The position numbers were made by a program, and so were the translations under genes. The notes beneath the pieces are model-generated. The model ran no database searches. It was not told the DNA's origin and worked only from the letters and a program-made list of their open reading frames with translations. Shown piece by piece: positions 21,407 to 31,630 of a stretch of 64,000 nt of DNA; within the stretch, counting starts at the first letter, position 1, and each line of letters starts with the position of its first letter. Origin of the DNA: Kineosporiaceae bacterium (GTDB lineage Bacteria; Actinomycetota; Actinomycetes; Actinomycetales; Kineosporiaceae); contig JADJPO010000011.1 of assembly GCA_016713225.1 (NCBI GenBank), forward strand, positions 124,001 through 188,000, given 5' to 3'.

Positions 21407-22195
21407 ATGCCGTCCTCCCGTCGCCGCGGCCTGTCCGCCGCCGGTGGAGTCCTGCTGTCCGCCGCGCTGTCCGCCGCGTTGTCCGCCGGTCTGCTCGCCG
21501 CCCCGGCCACCGCTGCCACCCGCGTCGCCCCGGCCGCCCCGGCGACCCCGGCCGCCCCGGCGACCCCGGCCGCACTGGTGACCGCACCCGCCGCGGCCAG
21601 GCAACCCTTCCCGGGCAAGAGCGCGACCCAGATCAAGAAGATCTCCGCCGGGGTTGCCGCCAAGGCCCGCACGGTGCACGCCGCCGGCTACGACATCGAC
21701 CCGGGCCTGGGCCGGATCTCCTTCGACATGGTGATCGCCCCCAACGGCGCCAAGGGGTGGATCCGCCTGGTCAAGAAGAAGGCCACGGCCCAGCTGATCC
21801 GGGTCGGTAACACGATCTACCTGCAGCCCGACGCCCGATTCGGTGGTCCGGACTTCGCGCCGGGCGGCGCCCTGTACGGCACGTGGATCAGGGTCCCCCG
21901 CACTCAGGCGCAGTACAAGCAGATCGTGCCGATCACGGTGATCTCGAGCTGGGCCAAGCTGATCGGCTCGCTCACGGTGAGCCGCCGCACCGATGGCGGC
22001 ACGATGGGTGGCACCCCCACGGTGCGGCTCTACCAGCCCGGCGCCAAGGGCGGCAGCATCTACGTCGCCACCGCGGGACCGGCCTTCCCCCGCCTGGTCG
22101 CGACCTCCGACAAGACCGTGCGCTACGCCCTGTACGACTGGAACAAGGCCGTCGCCCCGATCACCGCCCCGCCGGCCGACCAGCTCGCCGGCTGA
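21407..22195 (+). CDS. Secreted LppX/LprG-like protein
   Basis: This protein has 262 residues from ATG 21407, which has a GAGGGGA ribosome-binding site. It starts with a Sec signal peptide (SRRRG then a long Ala/Leu helix) ending near ATAA at about residue 38. An Ala/Pro repeat follows ([15 protein letters not shown]). The mature domain, about 170 residues ([38 protein letters not shown]), resembles the LppX/LprAFG or LolA-like beta fold that binds lipids, but lacks a lipobox Cys and would be free. It overlaps the convergent hydrolase gene by 35 bp. Function is unproven. Confidence 0.72.
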   Translation: MPSSRRRGLSAAGGVLLSAALSAALSAGLLAAPATAATRVAPAAPATPAAPATPAALVTAPAAARQPFPGKSATQIKKISAGVAAKARTVHAAGYDIDPGLGRISFDMVIAPNGAKGWIRLVKKKATAQLIRVGNTIYLQPDARFGGPDFAPGGALYGTWIRVPRTQAQYKQIVPITVISSWAKLIGSLTVSRRTDGGTMGGTPTVRLYQPGAKGGSIYVATAGPAFPRLVATSDKTVRYALYDWNKAVAPITAPPADQLAG

Positions 22196-22833
22196 GCGCA
22201 TCGAGCCAGCTCACGGCAGCGTTCGCCACGCCGTCCGGGTCGGCCTTGAGACCGTGGTCGCCGTCCACGGAGTGCACCTGCACCCCGGGGACGGCGACCG
22301 CGACCTCGTCGGGGGTGCCGAAGGCGTCGCGGCGGCCCTGAATCACGAGCGTGGCCACCCCGGCCGACGCCAGTTCGCCGGCACGGCTGCGGTCGGGGCG
22401 GCCCGGCGGGTGCAGCGGGAAGGCCAGCGCCAGCACACCGTCCGCCCCCAGCTCGGCGGCCGTCCGGCACGCCACCCTCGCCCCGGCACTGCGCCCGCCG
22501 AGCACCAGCAGCTCACCCGGCGGCGCGGCGTCCAGCGCGGTCGAGGCCAGACCCAACGCCCGGACGACGACCAGCCAGGCCACGTCCAACCGGGGCGGCG
22601 GCGCCGCGACCTTGCGTCCGGCGACCCGCCAGGGCTGCTCCACCAGGACGACGCGCCACCCCGCCGCGCAGGTGGCCGCGGTCACGGCCACCAGGTCGGG
22701 CGCCCCGATGCCACCACCGGCGCCGTGCCCCAGGACCACCGTGCCGCGCACTGCCGCGGCCGTGGCGACCTGCGCGGGGTGCACCGTGATCCGGGCCGGG
22801 CCGAGCGGGGTCTCGATCTCGCGCACCAGCGGG

Positions 22834-22847
<14 letters not shown>
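22161..22847 (-). CDS. Alpha/beta hydrolase (KANL3/Tex30-like family)
   Basis: This 228-residue single-domain hydrolase has the oxyanion segment [17 protein letters not shown], the nucleophile elbow [14 protein letters not shown] (Ser about 117) and the histidine in [11 protein letters not shown]. The layout matches the KANL3/Tex30 alpha/beta-hydrolase group common in actinomycetes. It is cytoplasmic with no signal. The start lies inside the end of the SRAP gene (14-bp overlap), so the two are co-translated. Substrate unknown. Confidence 0.82.
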
Positions 22848-23760
<913 letters not shown>

Positions 23761-23823
23761 CCGAACCAGACTGCCAGATCGCGCAGATCGCGCAGGGCAG
23801 CCCACTCGCGATAGGCATGGGGG

Positions 23824-24159
23824 GTGTCCCGCCCGCGCCGACGTCCCCGCCGTGTCGCCCGTCTCGTCCTCGCCGCCGGCTTCGTCGGCTCCGGACTGGA
23901 CATCTTCCTGCACCCGATGAATCCGGCGCACCGCCTGCGCGGGCTCACCACGCGTCTCGCCGTCCCCGGGGGTCGCCGGCCCGACCCCGAGCTGGTGGTG
24001 CGGGCCACGGGGGTGATCCAGGCCGGCGCCGGAGGGCTGCTGGCCCTCGGCCGGGCACCCCGGCTCACGGCCCTGGTACTCGGCGTGACGGCGACGACGA
24101 ACGCCTACCTGCGTCGTCCGGCGCCCGCGCAGCCTCCGGTCGGCCATCGGGCCGACTAA
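23824..24159 (+). CDS. DoxX-like small membrane protein
   Basis: The start is GTG 23824 and the product is 111 residues. It has an Arg-rich N-terminus, a hydrophobic helix ([20 protein letters not shown]), then [20 protein letters not shown] and [16 protein letters not shown]. The order of helices and the [10 protein letters not shown] motif match DoxX family proteins, which sit in the membrane and have poorly defined roles. It ends 10 bp before aroA on the same strand, so the two may share a transcript. Confidence 0.72.
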   Translation: MSRPRRRPRRVARLVLAAGFVGSGLDIFLHPMNPAHRLRGLTTRLAVPGGRRPDPELVVRATGVIQAGAGGLLALGRAPRLTALVLGVTATTNAYLRRPAPAQPPVGHRAD

Positions 24160-24169
24160 CCTCGTGCCC

Positions 24170-25516
24170 ATGAGCATGCCGACCTGGGCCGCCCCCACCG
24201 CCACCGGGCCGGTTCATGCCACCGTGAGCCTGCCGGGGTCGAAATCGCTCACCAACCGCTACCTGGTGTTGACCGCGCTCGCCGAGGGTCCCTCACGGCT
24301 ACGGGCACCACTGCGCTCGCGCGACACCCTGCTCATGGCCCAGGCGTTGACCGCTCTCGGCCCCAGCATCGGCGACCTGCCCGCCACCGGATTCGCCGGA
24401 GCCGTTGTCACGGTGGACGACTGGCAGGTGGAGCCCGCCCCCTTGCACGGCCCCGCTCGGATCGACTGCGGCCTGGCCGGCACCGTGATGCGGTTCTTGC
24501 CGCCGGTGGCCGCCCTCGCCAAGGGTGTCGTCGAACTGGACGGCGACCCGCGCGCCCGCGAGCGGCCGATGGCGGCCGTGATCCGCGCCCTGCGCGACCT
24601 GGGGGTCGAGGTCGAGGCCGCCGCCGGTGACCACCTCCCGCTGCGGGTGTTCGGCGATGGCGCGGTGCGCGGCGGCACGATCGAGATCGACGCCTCGGCG
24701 TCCAGTCAGTTCGTCTCGGCCCTGTTGCTCGCCGCGCCGCGGTTCGCCCAGGGGCTGACGCTGCGCCATGTCGGGCCACCGATCCCCAGCCAGCCCCACG
24801 TCAGCATGACCGTCGAGGTGCTGCGCGACGCCGGAGTGGTGGTCGACGACAGCGCCGCTGACCACCAGCACGCCACCTGGCGGGTGGAACCCGGGCCGAT
24901 CGGCGCGCTCGACGTCCAGGTCGAACCCGACCTGTCCAACGCGGCACCCTTCATCGCCGCGGCGCTGGTCACCGGCGGCCAGGTGCACATCCCCCACTGG
25001 CCGCAGTCGACCACCCAGGCCGGCGACGCGATGCGCGACCTGCTGGACGCCATGGGCGCCGACGTCAGCCTCCACCCCGGTGGGCTGACCGTGCGTGGTA
25101 CCGGTGAGCTCTATGGCATCGACGTCGACCTGCACGATGCCAGCGAGATCGCCACGATCGTGGCAGCCCTGGCCGCACTGGCCGAGACCCCCTCGCACCT
25201 GCGGGGTCTGGCCCATGTACGCGGTCACGAGACCGATCGGCTGGCGGCCCTGCGCACCGAGATCACCAAACTGGGCGGCAACGTCACCGAGACCACCGAC
25301 GGACTGGTGATCGTGCCCGCCCCGCTGCACGGCGGGGTGTTCACCACCTATGCCGACCACCGCATGGCGACCGCGGGCGCGGTGCTCGGGCTGCGCGTGC
25401 CCGGGATCCTGGTCGAGGACGTCGAGACCACGGGCAAGACCCTGCCCGGCTTCACCACGCTGTGGTCCGGCATGCTCGCCGCCGACAGCGCCGACAGCGC
25501 CGACAGCGCCGGCTGA
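24170..25516 (+). CDS. aroA: 3-phosphoshikimate 1-carboxyvinyltransferase (EPSP synthase)
   Basis: The protein catalyses transfer of enolpyruvate from PEP to shikimate 3-phosphate in the shikimate pathway. Clear motifs are [14 protein letters not shown] near residue 22, [14 protein letters not shown] near 100, the substrate loop [26 protein letters not shown] and [13 protein letters not shown]. The start is ATG 24170 (MSMPTWAAP) although a GTG two codons earlier and an ATG two codons later are also open. The C-terminus ends in a slipped repeat ([11 protein letters not shown]). The rsgA gene begins 4 bp after the stop. Confidence 0.96.
   Translation: MSMPTWAAPTATGPVHATVSLPGSKSLTNRYLVLTALAEGPSRLRAPLRSRDTLLMAQALTALGPSIGDLPATGFAGAVVTVDDWQVEPAPLHGPARIDCGLAGTVMRFLPPVAALAKGVVELDGDPRARERPMAAVIRALRDLGVEVEAAAGDHLPLRVFGDGAVRGGTIEIDASASSQFVSALLLAAPRFAQGLTLRHVGPPIPSQPHVSMTVEVLRDAGVVVDDSAADHQHATWRVEPGPIGALDVQVEPDLSNAAPFIAAALVTGGQVHIPHWPQSTTQAGDAMRDLLDAMGADVSLHPGGLTVRGTGELYGIDVDLHDASEIATIVAALAALAETPSHLRGLAHVRGHETDRLAALRTEITKLGGNVTETTDGLVIVPAPLHGGVFTTYADHRMATAGAVLGLRVPGILVEDVETTGKTLPGFTTLWSGMLAADSADSADSAG
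25480..25512. repeat. In-frame 9-bp tandem repeat at the aroA 3' end
   Basis: GCCGACAGC is repeated three times and then decays, coding Ala-Asp-Ser in the last ten residues of AroA. It looks like slippage that the protein tail tolerates. Confidence 0.75.
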
Positions 25517-25520
25517 CCGG

Positions 25521-26615
25521 ATGGCTGTGGCGCGGCGCCGACGGGACCTGGACGAGAGCGACGTCCGGGTTCGCCCCAACCGCCGCGGAACCAGGCCACG
25601 CAGCAAGGAACGGCCCGGGCACTCCGACGCCACCCCGGCCTGGGTGGTGACCGTCGACCGCGGCAGGTACACCTGTCTGTTGCTGGACCCGGATGCAGGT
25701 CCGGATGCAGGTCCGGATACCGAGGCGCTGCTGGCGGCCACCCCCCGGCCGGTGACGGCCATGAAGGCCCGCGAACTCGGGCGCTCGGCCATCGTGGTCG
25801 GCGACCGGGTGGCCCTGGTCGGCGATGTCAGTGGCGAGACCGGCTCACTGGCGCGCATCGTGCGGGTGGAGCCTCGCGAATCGGCCCTGCGGCGCAGTGC
25901 GGACGACACCGACCCGGTGGAGCGGGTGGTCGTGGCCAACGCCGACCAACTGGCCGTGGTCACGGCGTTGGCCGATCCGGAGCCCCGGCCCCGCATGGTC
26001 GACCGGTGCCTGGTCGCCGCCTACGACGCCGGTCTGAGCCCGTTGCTGATCCTGACCAAGGCCGATCTGGCTCCCGCCGAGGACTTCCTGGCCGCCTACG
26101 CGCCACTCGACGTCCCGTACGTGATCACCTCCCGCACCCGCGGTTCGGCCGAGATCACCGGGCTGAACGACGTCCGGCAGGCCGTACGCCAGAAGGTCAC
26201 CGTGTTCATCGGGCACTCCGGGGTGGGCAAGTCCACGTTGGTGAACGCCTTGGTACCCGGCGCCGACCGGGCGGTGGGCCGGGTCAACGACGTCACGGGG
26301 CGCGGCCGGCACACCTCGACGTCCGCCTTGGCCCTGGCGCTGCCCCAGGGGGGCTGGGTGATCGACACCCCCGGGGTGCGCTCGTTCGGACTGGCCCACG
26401 TCGACCACGACCGGATCGTGCGGGCCTTCCCCGACCTGGCGGTGGGGACCCGGGAGTGTCCGCGGGGATGCAGCCACGACGAGCCGGAGTGCGGCCTGGA
26501 CGCCTTCGTCGCCCACGGCGGTGCCGGACCTGCGGGCGAGGGCCGGCTGGAATCGCTGCGCCGGTTGTTGCGCTCACGATCCGGCGGCGACGAGGTGCCC
26601 ACCGGCTCGATCTGA
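25521..26615 (+). CDS. rsgA: Ribosome small subunit-dependent GTPase RsgA
   Basis: This 364-residue GTPase shows the circularly permuted order of the family. An OB-like N-terminal domain has AIVVGDRVALVG. The G motifs then run as G4 (ILTKADL), G1 (GHSGVGKSTLVNAL) and G3 (DTPGVRSFGL). The C-terminal zinc module is ECPRGCSHDEPECGL. It helps late 30S maturation. An Arg-rich N-terminal extension of about 40 residues and a short DAGPDAGPD repeat near residue 60 are additions. The 4-bp spacing after aroA points to one operon, a common actinobacterial order. Confidence 0.95.
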   Translation: MAVARRRRDLDESDVRVRPNRRGTRPRSKERPGHSDATPAWVVTVDRGRYTCLLLDPDAGPDAGPDTEALLAATPRPVTAMKARELGRSAIVVGDRVALVGDVSGETGSLARIVRVEPRESALRRSADDTDPVERVVVANADQLAVVTALADPEPRPRMVDRCLVAAYDAGLSPLLILTKADLAPAEDFLAAYAPLDVPYVITSRTRGSAEITGLNDVRQAVRQKVTVFIGHSGVGKSTLVNALVPGADRAVGRVNDVTGRGRHTSTSALALALPQGGWVIDTPGVRSFGLAHVDHDRIVRAFPDLAVGTRECPRGCSHDEPECGLDAFVAHGGAGPAGEGRLESLRRLLRSRSGGDEVPTGSI

Positions 26616-26836
26616 GCCGCTTGTCGATTCGGGATGTATGCCGCGAAGGTACAGGGACGAACGACCCACGTTCACCCCGTGTGACCCGCATACGGTCCAA
26701 TCAACTCGATGCTCGCGCTCCTTGGCGCTCGTTCCCTGCTCGACCTGCGCGGGGGGTCCTTGCTCCGGGCGGTTGGTGCGCGCGCATGGCACGCTGCACG
26801 TCATCCACCGTTCCCGGCTGGAAGGACTGCCGATTC
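26616..26836. promoter_or_regulatory. Upstream region of the 2-oxoacid oxidoreductase operon
   Basis: This 221-bp gap separates rsgA from the first oxidoreductase gene. GGGACGAACGACCC at 26654-26667 resembles the dormancy regulator (DosR/DevR) box GGGACTTNNGNCCC with two mismatches. GGAAGGA before the ATG at 26837 is a good ribosome-binding site. A control function for the box is speculative. Confidence 0.35.
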
Positions 26837-27427
26837 ATGTTCCAGGTGCGCATCCACGGCCGAGGCGGCCAAGGCGTGGTCACCGCTGCGGAGATGTTGA
26901 GTCTGGCCGCATTCGACGAAGGGCGCTTCGCCCAAGCGTTTCCGAGCTTCGGCTCCGAACGCACCGGCGCCCCTGTGGTCAGCTTCGCCCGCATCGATGA
27001 CCGTGAGATCAGACTGCGCGAACCGGTGATGCAGCCGGATGCACTGATCATCCAGGACCCCACCCTGCTCCACCAGGTCGACGTCTTCAGCGGCTTGGCG
27101 CCGGACGGTTACGTCCTGATCAACTCCAAGCGGGAGTTCGCCGACCTGGGCCTGACCGACCTGTGGTCCCATCACGATCACACCCGGTTGCTGACCGTGC
27201 CGGCCGGCGAGTTCGCCCGGCAGACCGTGGGCCGGCCGATGCCGAATGCGGCTCTGCTCGGTGGGTTCGCGGCCCTGTCGGAGCTGATCTCGTTCCAATC
27301 CGTGGCCGACGCGATCCGGCACACCTTCCCCGGTGAGATGGGCGAACGCAATGTCGAGGCGGCGCACCTGGCCTACGACCACGTCACGAACGAAGTGAGG
27401 GAGCTGGCGCATGTTCCGGCAGGTTGA
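26837..27427 (+). CDS. porG: 2-oxoacid:acceptor oxidoreductase, gamma subunit
   Basis: The 196-residue protein starts MFQVRIHGRGGQGVVTAAEM, the typical gamma-subunit opening, and contains PSFGSERTGAPVVSFARI and PNAALLGGFAALSEL. In pyruvate:ferredoxin oxidoreductases this subunit packs on the alpha subunit and helps bind CoA. It is the first gene of a four-gene operon (gamma, alpha, beta, FAD/Fe-S protein) and overlaps the alpha gene by 17 bp. The exact oxoacid is not set by sequence alone; pyruvate is most likely. Confidence 0.9.
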   Translation: MFQVRIHGRGGQGVVTAAEMLSLAAFDEGRFAQAFPSFGSERTGAPVVSFARIDDREIRLREPVMQPDALIIQDPTLLHQVDVFSGLAPDGYVLINSKREFADLGLTDLWSHHDHTRLLTVPAGEFARQTVGRPMPNAALLGGFAALSELISFQSVADAIRHTFPGEMGERNVEAAHLAYDHVTNEVRELAHVPAG

Positions 27428-28664
27428 GGGGTCCCGGGCTGTCGCCGAGGCGGTGGCCGCGTGCCGTCCCGACGTCATCTGCGCCTATCCGATCTCACCG
27501 CAGACCCACATCGTCGAGGCCCTCTCGCAGTTGGTGAAGAGCGGGCAACTGACACCGTGCGAGTACGTCAACGTCGAGAGCGAGTTCGCCGCCATGTCGG
27601 TGGCGATCGGCTCGTCGGCCTCCGGCGCACGCACCTACACCGCCACCGCGAGCCAGGGCCTGCTGTTCATGGTCGAGGCGGTCTACAACGCCTCAGGGCT
27701 CGGGCTGCCGATCGTCATGACGGTGGCCAACCGGGCGATCGGTGCGCCCATCAACATCTGGAACGACCACAGTGACGCGATGTCGCAGCGTGACTCGGGC
27801 TGGATCCAGCTGTACGCCCGCACCAACCAGGAGGCCGCGGACCTGCACGTGCAGGGATTCCGGCTGGCCGAGGAGCTCTCGATCCCGGTCATGGTCTGCA
27901 TGGACGGGTTCATCCTGACGCACGCGGTGGAGCGGGTCGACATCCCCGAACAGGCCGATGTCGACGCCTTCCTGCCGCCGTTCGAACCGCGCCAGGTGCT
28001 CGATCCGGCCGACCCGGTCTCGATCGGTGCCATGGTCGGCCCCGAGGCCTTCACCGAGGTGCGCTACCTGGCCCACGCCAAGCAGATGCAGGCCCTGGAA
28101 CTCATCCCGCGGATCGCGGCAGAGTTCGCCGGGGTGTTCGGTCGCGACAGCGGTGGCCTGGTTCATCCCTACCGGTGCGAGGATGCCGAGACCATCGTGG
28201 TGGCCCTCGGCTCGGTGCTCGGCACCATCGAGGACGTCGTCGACGCCGAACGCGAGCGAGGTGTCTCGGTGGGCGCGCTCGGCATCGGCTCGTTCCGCCC
28301 CTTCCCGCTGGACGCCGTCCGTGAGGCACTGGCCGGTGCCCGCCGCGTCGTGGTGGTCGAAAAGGCTCTCTCGGTAGGGATCGGCGGGCCGGTCTCGTCG
28401 AACGTCCGCACCGCACTGGCCGGGCTGGACATCCCGACGACGACGGTCATCGCCGGCCTCGGCGGCCGCCCGATCACCCGATCGTCGCTGCACGAGATGC
28501 TGGCCCAGTCCCGCGCCGACGAGCTCGAACCCCTGACCTTCCTGGACATGAACTGGGATGTCGTCAACCGCGAGCTCGGCCGGCAGCAGGAACGCCGCCG
28601 CTCCGGACCCGAGGCGGAGAACATCCTGCGGGACATCGGAACCGTCGCGGCCGGACCGGTCTGA
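27411..28664 (+). CDS. porA: 2-oxoacid (pyruvate):acceptor oxidoreductase, alpha subunit
   Basis: This 417-residue subunit has the pyrimidine-binding domain (DVICAYPISPQTHIVEAL, VNVESEFAAMSVAIG with the Glu that activates ThDP, TATASQGLLFMVEAVYNASG in part) followed by a transketolase C-like domain (GALGIGSFRPFPLDAV). These are standard for heterotetrameric PFORs. Together with the beta subunit it decarboxylates a 2-oxoacid with CoA and passes electrons to Fe-S clusters. Overlap with porG and 27-bp spacing to porB show a single operon. Confidence 0.92.
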   Translation: MFRQVEGSRAVAEAVAACRPDVICAYPISPQTHIVEALSQLVKSGQLTPCEYVNVESEFAAMSVAIGSSASGARTYTATASQGLLFMVEAVYNASGLGLPIVMTVANRAIGAPINIWNDHSDAMSQRDSGWIQLYARTNQEAADLHVQGFRLAEELSIPVMVCMDGFILTHAVERVDIPEQADVDAFLPPFEPRQVLDPADPVSIGAMVGPEAFTEVRYLAHAKQMQALELIPRIAAEFAGVFGRDSGGLVHPYRCEDAETIVVALGSVLGTIEDVVDAERERGVSVGALGIGSFRPFPLDAVREALAGARRVVVVEKALSVGIGGPVSSNVRTALAGLDIPTTTVIAGLGGRPITRSSLHEMLAQSRADELEPLTFLDMNWDVVNRELGRQQERRRSGPEAENILRDIGTVAAGPV

Positions 28665-28691
28665 GATGCACGAAGGGCGAGGAGAGACGAC

Positions 28692-29744
28692 ATGACCGTG
28701 CCGCAGATCCAACAGCAGGTGAAGTTCTACCAGGTCGGCAGTTTTGCGATCGGCAACCGGCTGGTCGAGGCCGAACAGCGTTCGGTGCAGTCGACCTCGG
28801 AGCGGGCCAACGCGCTCACCTCCGGCCACCGCGCCTGCCAGGGATGTGGTGAGGCCCTGGGCGCCCGGTATGCCATGGACGCCGCGATGCACGCCACGGA
28901 CGGGCAGATGGTGGCGGTCAACGCCACCGGATGTCTCGAGGTGTTCTCGACCCCGTACCCCGAGACCTCCTGGCAGATCCCCTGGCTGCACTCGCTGTTC
29001 GGCAATGCCCCCGCCGTGGCCACCGGGGTTTCCGCGGCGCTGAAGGTCCGCGCCGCCAAGGACCTGGCCCGGGGCATCGGCGACGGCAAACCCAGTGTGC
29101 GCGTGGTGGCCCAGGGCGGCGACGGCGGAACCGTCGACATCGGATTCGGGTGCCTGTCGGGCATGTTCGAGCGCAACGACGACGTGCTCTACATCTGCTA
29201 CGACAACGAGGCCTACATGAACACCGGGGTGCAGCGCAGCGGCGCCACCCCACCGGCGGCCCGCACCATGACCACTCAGGCCGTCGGCAGCGACCCCGGC
29301 GCCCCGTTCGGGCAGGGCAAGAACGTGCCCCGGATCGCCATGGCCCACGAGATCCCGTACGTGGCCACGGCGACTGTCGCTGATCTGCGCGATCTGGAGT
29401 ACAAGGTGCACAAGGCGATGGGCATGCACGGCGCCCGCTACATCCATGTCCTGGTGCCCTGCCCGCTGGGTTGGGGCAGCGCTGCGGGCCTCACCGTGCA
29501 GGTGGCGCGCGCCGCCACCCAGAGCGGGTTGTTCCCCGTGTTCGAGGCCGAGGGCGGCGAGGTCACCGGGTCGGCGAAGATCCGCCGGAGGATCCCGGTG
29601 GAGGACTACCTGCGCATGCAGAAGCGTTACGCGCACCTCTTCTCGCCCGCCGTCCGCGAGGACGTGATCGATCGGCTCCAGGCCCAGGCCGACAAGAACA
29701 TCGCCCGCTACGGGCTGTTGGATTCCGACGAGGGTGAGGCCTGA
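28692..29744 (+). CDS. porB: 2-oxoacid (pyruvate):acceptor oxidoreductase, beta subunit
   Basis: The beta subunit, 350 residues, binds ThDP and one 4Fe-4S cluster. Cys ligands are visible in HRACQGCGEALGARY and NATGCLEVF. The ThDP motif is AQGGDGGTVDIGFG with YDNEAYMNTG closing the site, and a further Cys lies in VPCPLGWGSA. A GAGGAGAG ribosome-binding site precedes the ATG. The order porG-porA-porB followed by a diflavin-less FAD/Fe-S protein matches PFOR operons of some anaerobes and a few actinomycetes. Confidence 0.93.
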   Translation: MTVPQIQQQVKFYQVGSFAIGNRLVEAEQRSVQSTSERANALTSGHRACQGCGEALGARYAMDAAMHATDGQMVAVNATGCLEVFSTPYPETSWQIPWLHSLFGNAPAVATGVSAALKVRAAKDLARGIGDGKPSVRVVAQGGDGGTVDIGFGCLSGMFERNDDVLYICYDNEAYMNTGVQRSGATPPAARTMTTQAVGSDPGAPFGQGKNVPRIAMAHEIPYVATATVADLRDLEYKVHKAMGMHGARYIHVLVPCPLGWGSAAGLTVQVARAATQSGLFPVFEAEGGEVTGSAKIRRRIPVEDYLRMQKRYAHLFSPAVREDVIDRLQAQADKNIARYGLLDSDEGEA

Positions 29745-29746
29745 TC

Positions 29747-31423
29747 ATGGAGAAGCCGTTCGCGATCACCCTGGACACCGGTTCCAGCCTGGCCAACCGC
29801 ACCGGCTCGTGGCGCACCGAACGCCCGGTCTACGTCGACCGGATGCCACCCTGCAACGACGCCTGCCCGGCCGGGGAGAACATTCAGAAGTGGTTGTACG
29901 CCGCCGAGTCCGGTGACGTCGCCGACAACCCGGACGACGCCAAGGGCGGCAACGGCTACGAGGCCGCGTGGCGTCAGATCATGCAGGACAACCCGCTGCC
30001 CGGCGTGATGGGCCGGGTCTGCTATCACCCGTGTGAGACCTCCTGCAATCGGGCCGGGGTGGACGAGGCGGTCGGCATCAACGGCGTCGAGCGCTTCCTG
30101 GGCGACCTGGCGATCGAGCGCGGCTGGACCATCGAGCCGCCGACCACCACCACCGGCAAGCGGGTGCTCGTGGTCGGTGCCGGGCCGTCCGGTCTGAGCG
30201 CCGCGTACCACCTGCGCCGCATGGGCCACGAGGTCGAGATCCGCGAGGCCGGTCCGTTGGCCGGCGGCATGATGCGCTTCGGCATCCCGAAGTACCGCCT
30301 GCCCCGCGAGGTCCTCGAGGCCGAGGTCGCCCGCATCACGGGCATGGGCGTCGTCCTGACCCTGAATCACAAGGTCGAGGACCTGCAGGCCGAGTTGTCC
30401 GGCGGCGACGGGTCGCCCGGGTTCGATGCGGCCTTCCTCGCGGTGGGTGCCCACATCGGCAAGCGGGCCTACATCCCGGCCGGCGAGAGCACCCACATCC
30501 TGGACGCGGTCAGCCTGCTGCGCTCGATGGAGGGCGAGGACAAGCCCTACCTGGGACGCCGCGTGGTGATCTATGGCGGTGGCAACACCGCGATGGACGC
30601 CGCGCGGACGGCCAAGCGACTCGGCGCCACCGACGCGATCGTGGTCTACCGCCGCACCCGTGACCGGATGCCGGCCCACGACATCGAGGTCGAGGAGGCC
30701 CTCGAAGAGGGCGTCATGATGCGCTGGCTCTCGACCGTGAAGCGGGCCGAGGAGGGCAAGCTCGTCGTCGAGAAGATGGAACTCGACGAATCCGGCTTCC
30801 CCCAGCCCACCGGCGAGACCGAGGAGCTCGAGGCCGACACGCTGGTGCTGGCCCTGGGCCAGGACGTCGACCTGGGGCTGCTGCAGAACGTGCCCGGTCT
30901 GGACGTGACCGACGGGGTGGTGCAGGTGGGCACCAACCTGATGACCGGTGCCCCCGGCATCTTCGCCGGCGGCGACATGGTGCCCAGCGAGCGCACGGTG
31001 ACCGTCGCGGTGGGCCACGGCAAGAAGGCCGCCCGGCACATGGACGCCTACCTGCGCGGCACGACGTACGACCCGGGGCCACGCAAGCCGCTGGCCACGC
31101 TGGACCGGCTCAACAACTGGTACTACGCCGACGCACCCAAGACCGTGCGGCCCACGCTGGACGCGGTTCGCCGGCGCGCGACGTTCGACGAGGTGGTCGG
31201 TGGCCTGGACGCCGGGAGTGCGCTGTTCGAGGCTCGACGCTGCATGTCGTGCGGTAACTGCTTCGGCTGCGACAACTGCTACGGGGTCTGCCCGGACAAC
31301 GCCGTGATCAAGGTGGCCGCCAACGCCACCTACGAGATCGATCTGGACTACTGCAAGGGCTGCAGCCTGTGCATGCACGAGTGCCCCTGCGGGGCGATCG
31401 AGATGCAGGCCGAGCAGACCTGA
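29747..31423 (+). CDS. GltD-like FAD/NAD(P)-binding Fe-S oxidoreductase fused to 2[4Fe-4S] ferredoxin
   Basis: The 558-residue protein is three modules. The N-terminal Fe-S domain of glutamate synthase small-subunit type has PCNDACPAGENIQ and CYHPCETSCNRAG. The FAD and NAD(P) domains at about 135-440 have VLVVGAGPSGLSAAYHLRR and VVIYGGGNTAMDAAR, then GIFAGGDMV. The C-terminal ferredoxin has CMSCGNCFGCDNCYGVCPD and YCKGCSLCMHECPCGAI. It takes the place of the delta ferredoxin subunit and would link the oxoacid oxidoreductase to NAD(P)H, probably in the cytoplasm. The gene starts 3 bp after porB. It is followed by a long hairpin. Confidence 0.88.
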   Translation: MEKPFAITLDTGSSLANRTGSWRTERPVYVDRMPPCNDACPAGENIQKWLYAAESGDVADNPDDAKGGNGYEAAWRQIMQDNPLPGVMGRVCYHPCETSCNRAGVDEAVGINGVERFLGDLAIERGWTIEPPTTTTGKRVLVVGAGPSGLSAAYHLRRMGHEVEIREAGPLAGGMMRFGIPKYRLPREVLEAEVARITGMGVVLTLNHKVEDLQAELSGGDGSPGFDAAFLAVGAHIGKRAYIPAGESTHILDAVSLLRSMEGEDKPYLGRRVVIYGGGNTAMDAARTAKRLGATDAIVVYRRTRDRMPAHDIEVEEALEEGVMMRWLSTVKRAEEGKLVVEKMELDESGFPQPTGETEELEADTLVLALGQDVDLGLLQNVPGLDVTDGVVQVGTNLMTGAPGIFAGGDMVPSERTVTVAVGHGKKAARHMDAYLRGTTYDPGPRKPLATLDRLNNWYYADAPKTVRPTLDAVRRRATFDEVVGGLDAGSALFEARRCMSCGNCFGCDNCYGVCPDNAVIKVAANATYEIDLDYCKGCSLCMHECPCGAIEMQAEQT

Positions 31424-31427
31424 CCTC

Positions 31428-31487
31428 GGTGATCAGGCAATCGGTGCACATCCGATGTATCGGATGTGCACCGATTGCCTGATCACC
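31428..31487. repeat. 29-bp-arm perfect hairpin (palindrome family, member 3)
   Basis: Arms 31428-31456 and 31459-31487 are exact reverse complements with a 2-nt loop. The core TGATCAGGCAATCGGTGCA differs from members 1 and 2 at only two positions. It begins 5 bp after the last gene of the oxidoreductase operon and could terminate it. Confidence 0.9.
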
Positions 31488-31630
31488 ACCAGTAGGGCGC
31501 ACTGCGTGACACCTCGGTGGCGCATTGCGTGACCCATCAGGTTCTAGAACCATGGTGCGATGGCCGGTACTACCGCGGCAGCGGGACAACTGAGGTGTCG
31601 AAAGAACGCACATCTCGCCAGGAGCTCCCG

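Noticed and set aside
27693..31378. Minus-strand open frames of 556-647 codons opposite porA, porB and the FAD/Fe-S gene
   Set aside because: Same reason: codon third-position GC keeps antisense frames open. The plus strand shows all expected Cys and ThDP motifs.
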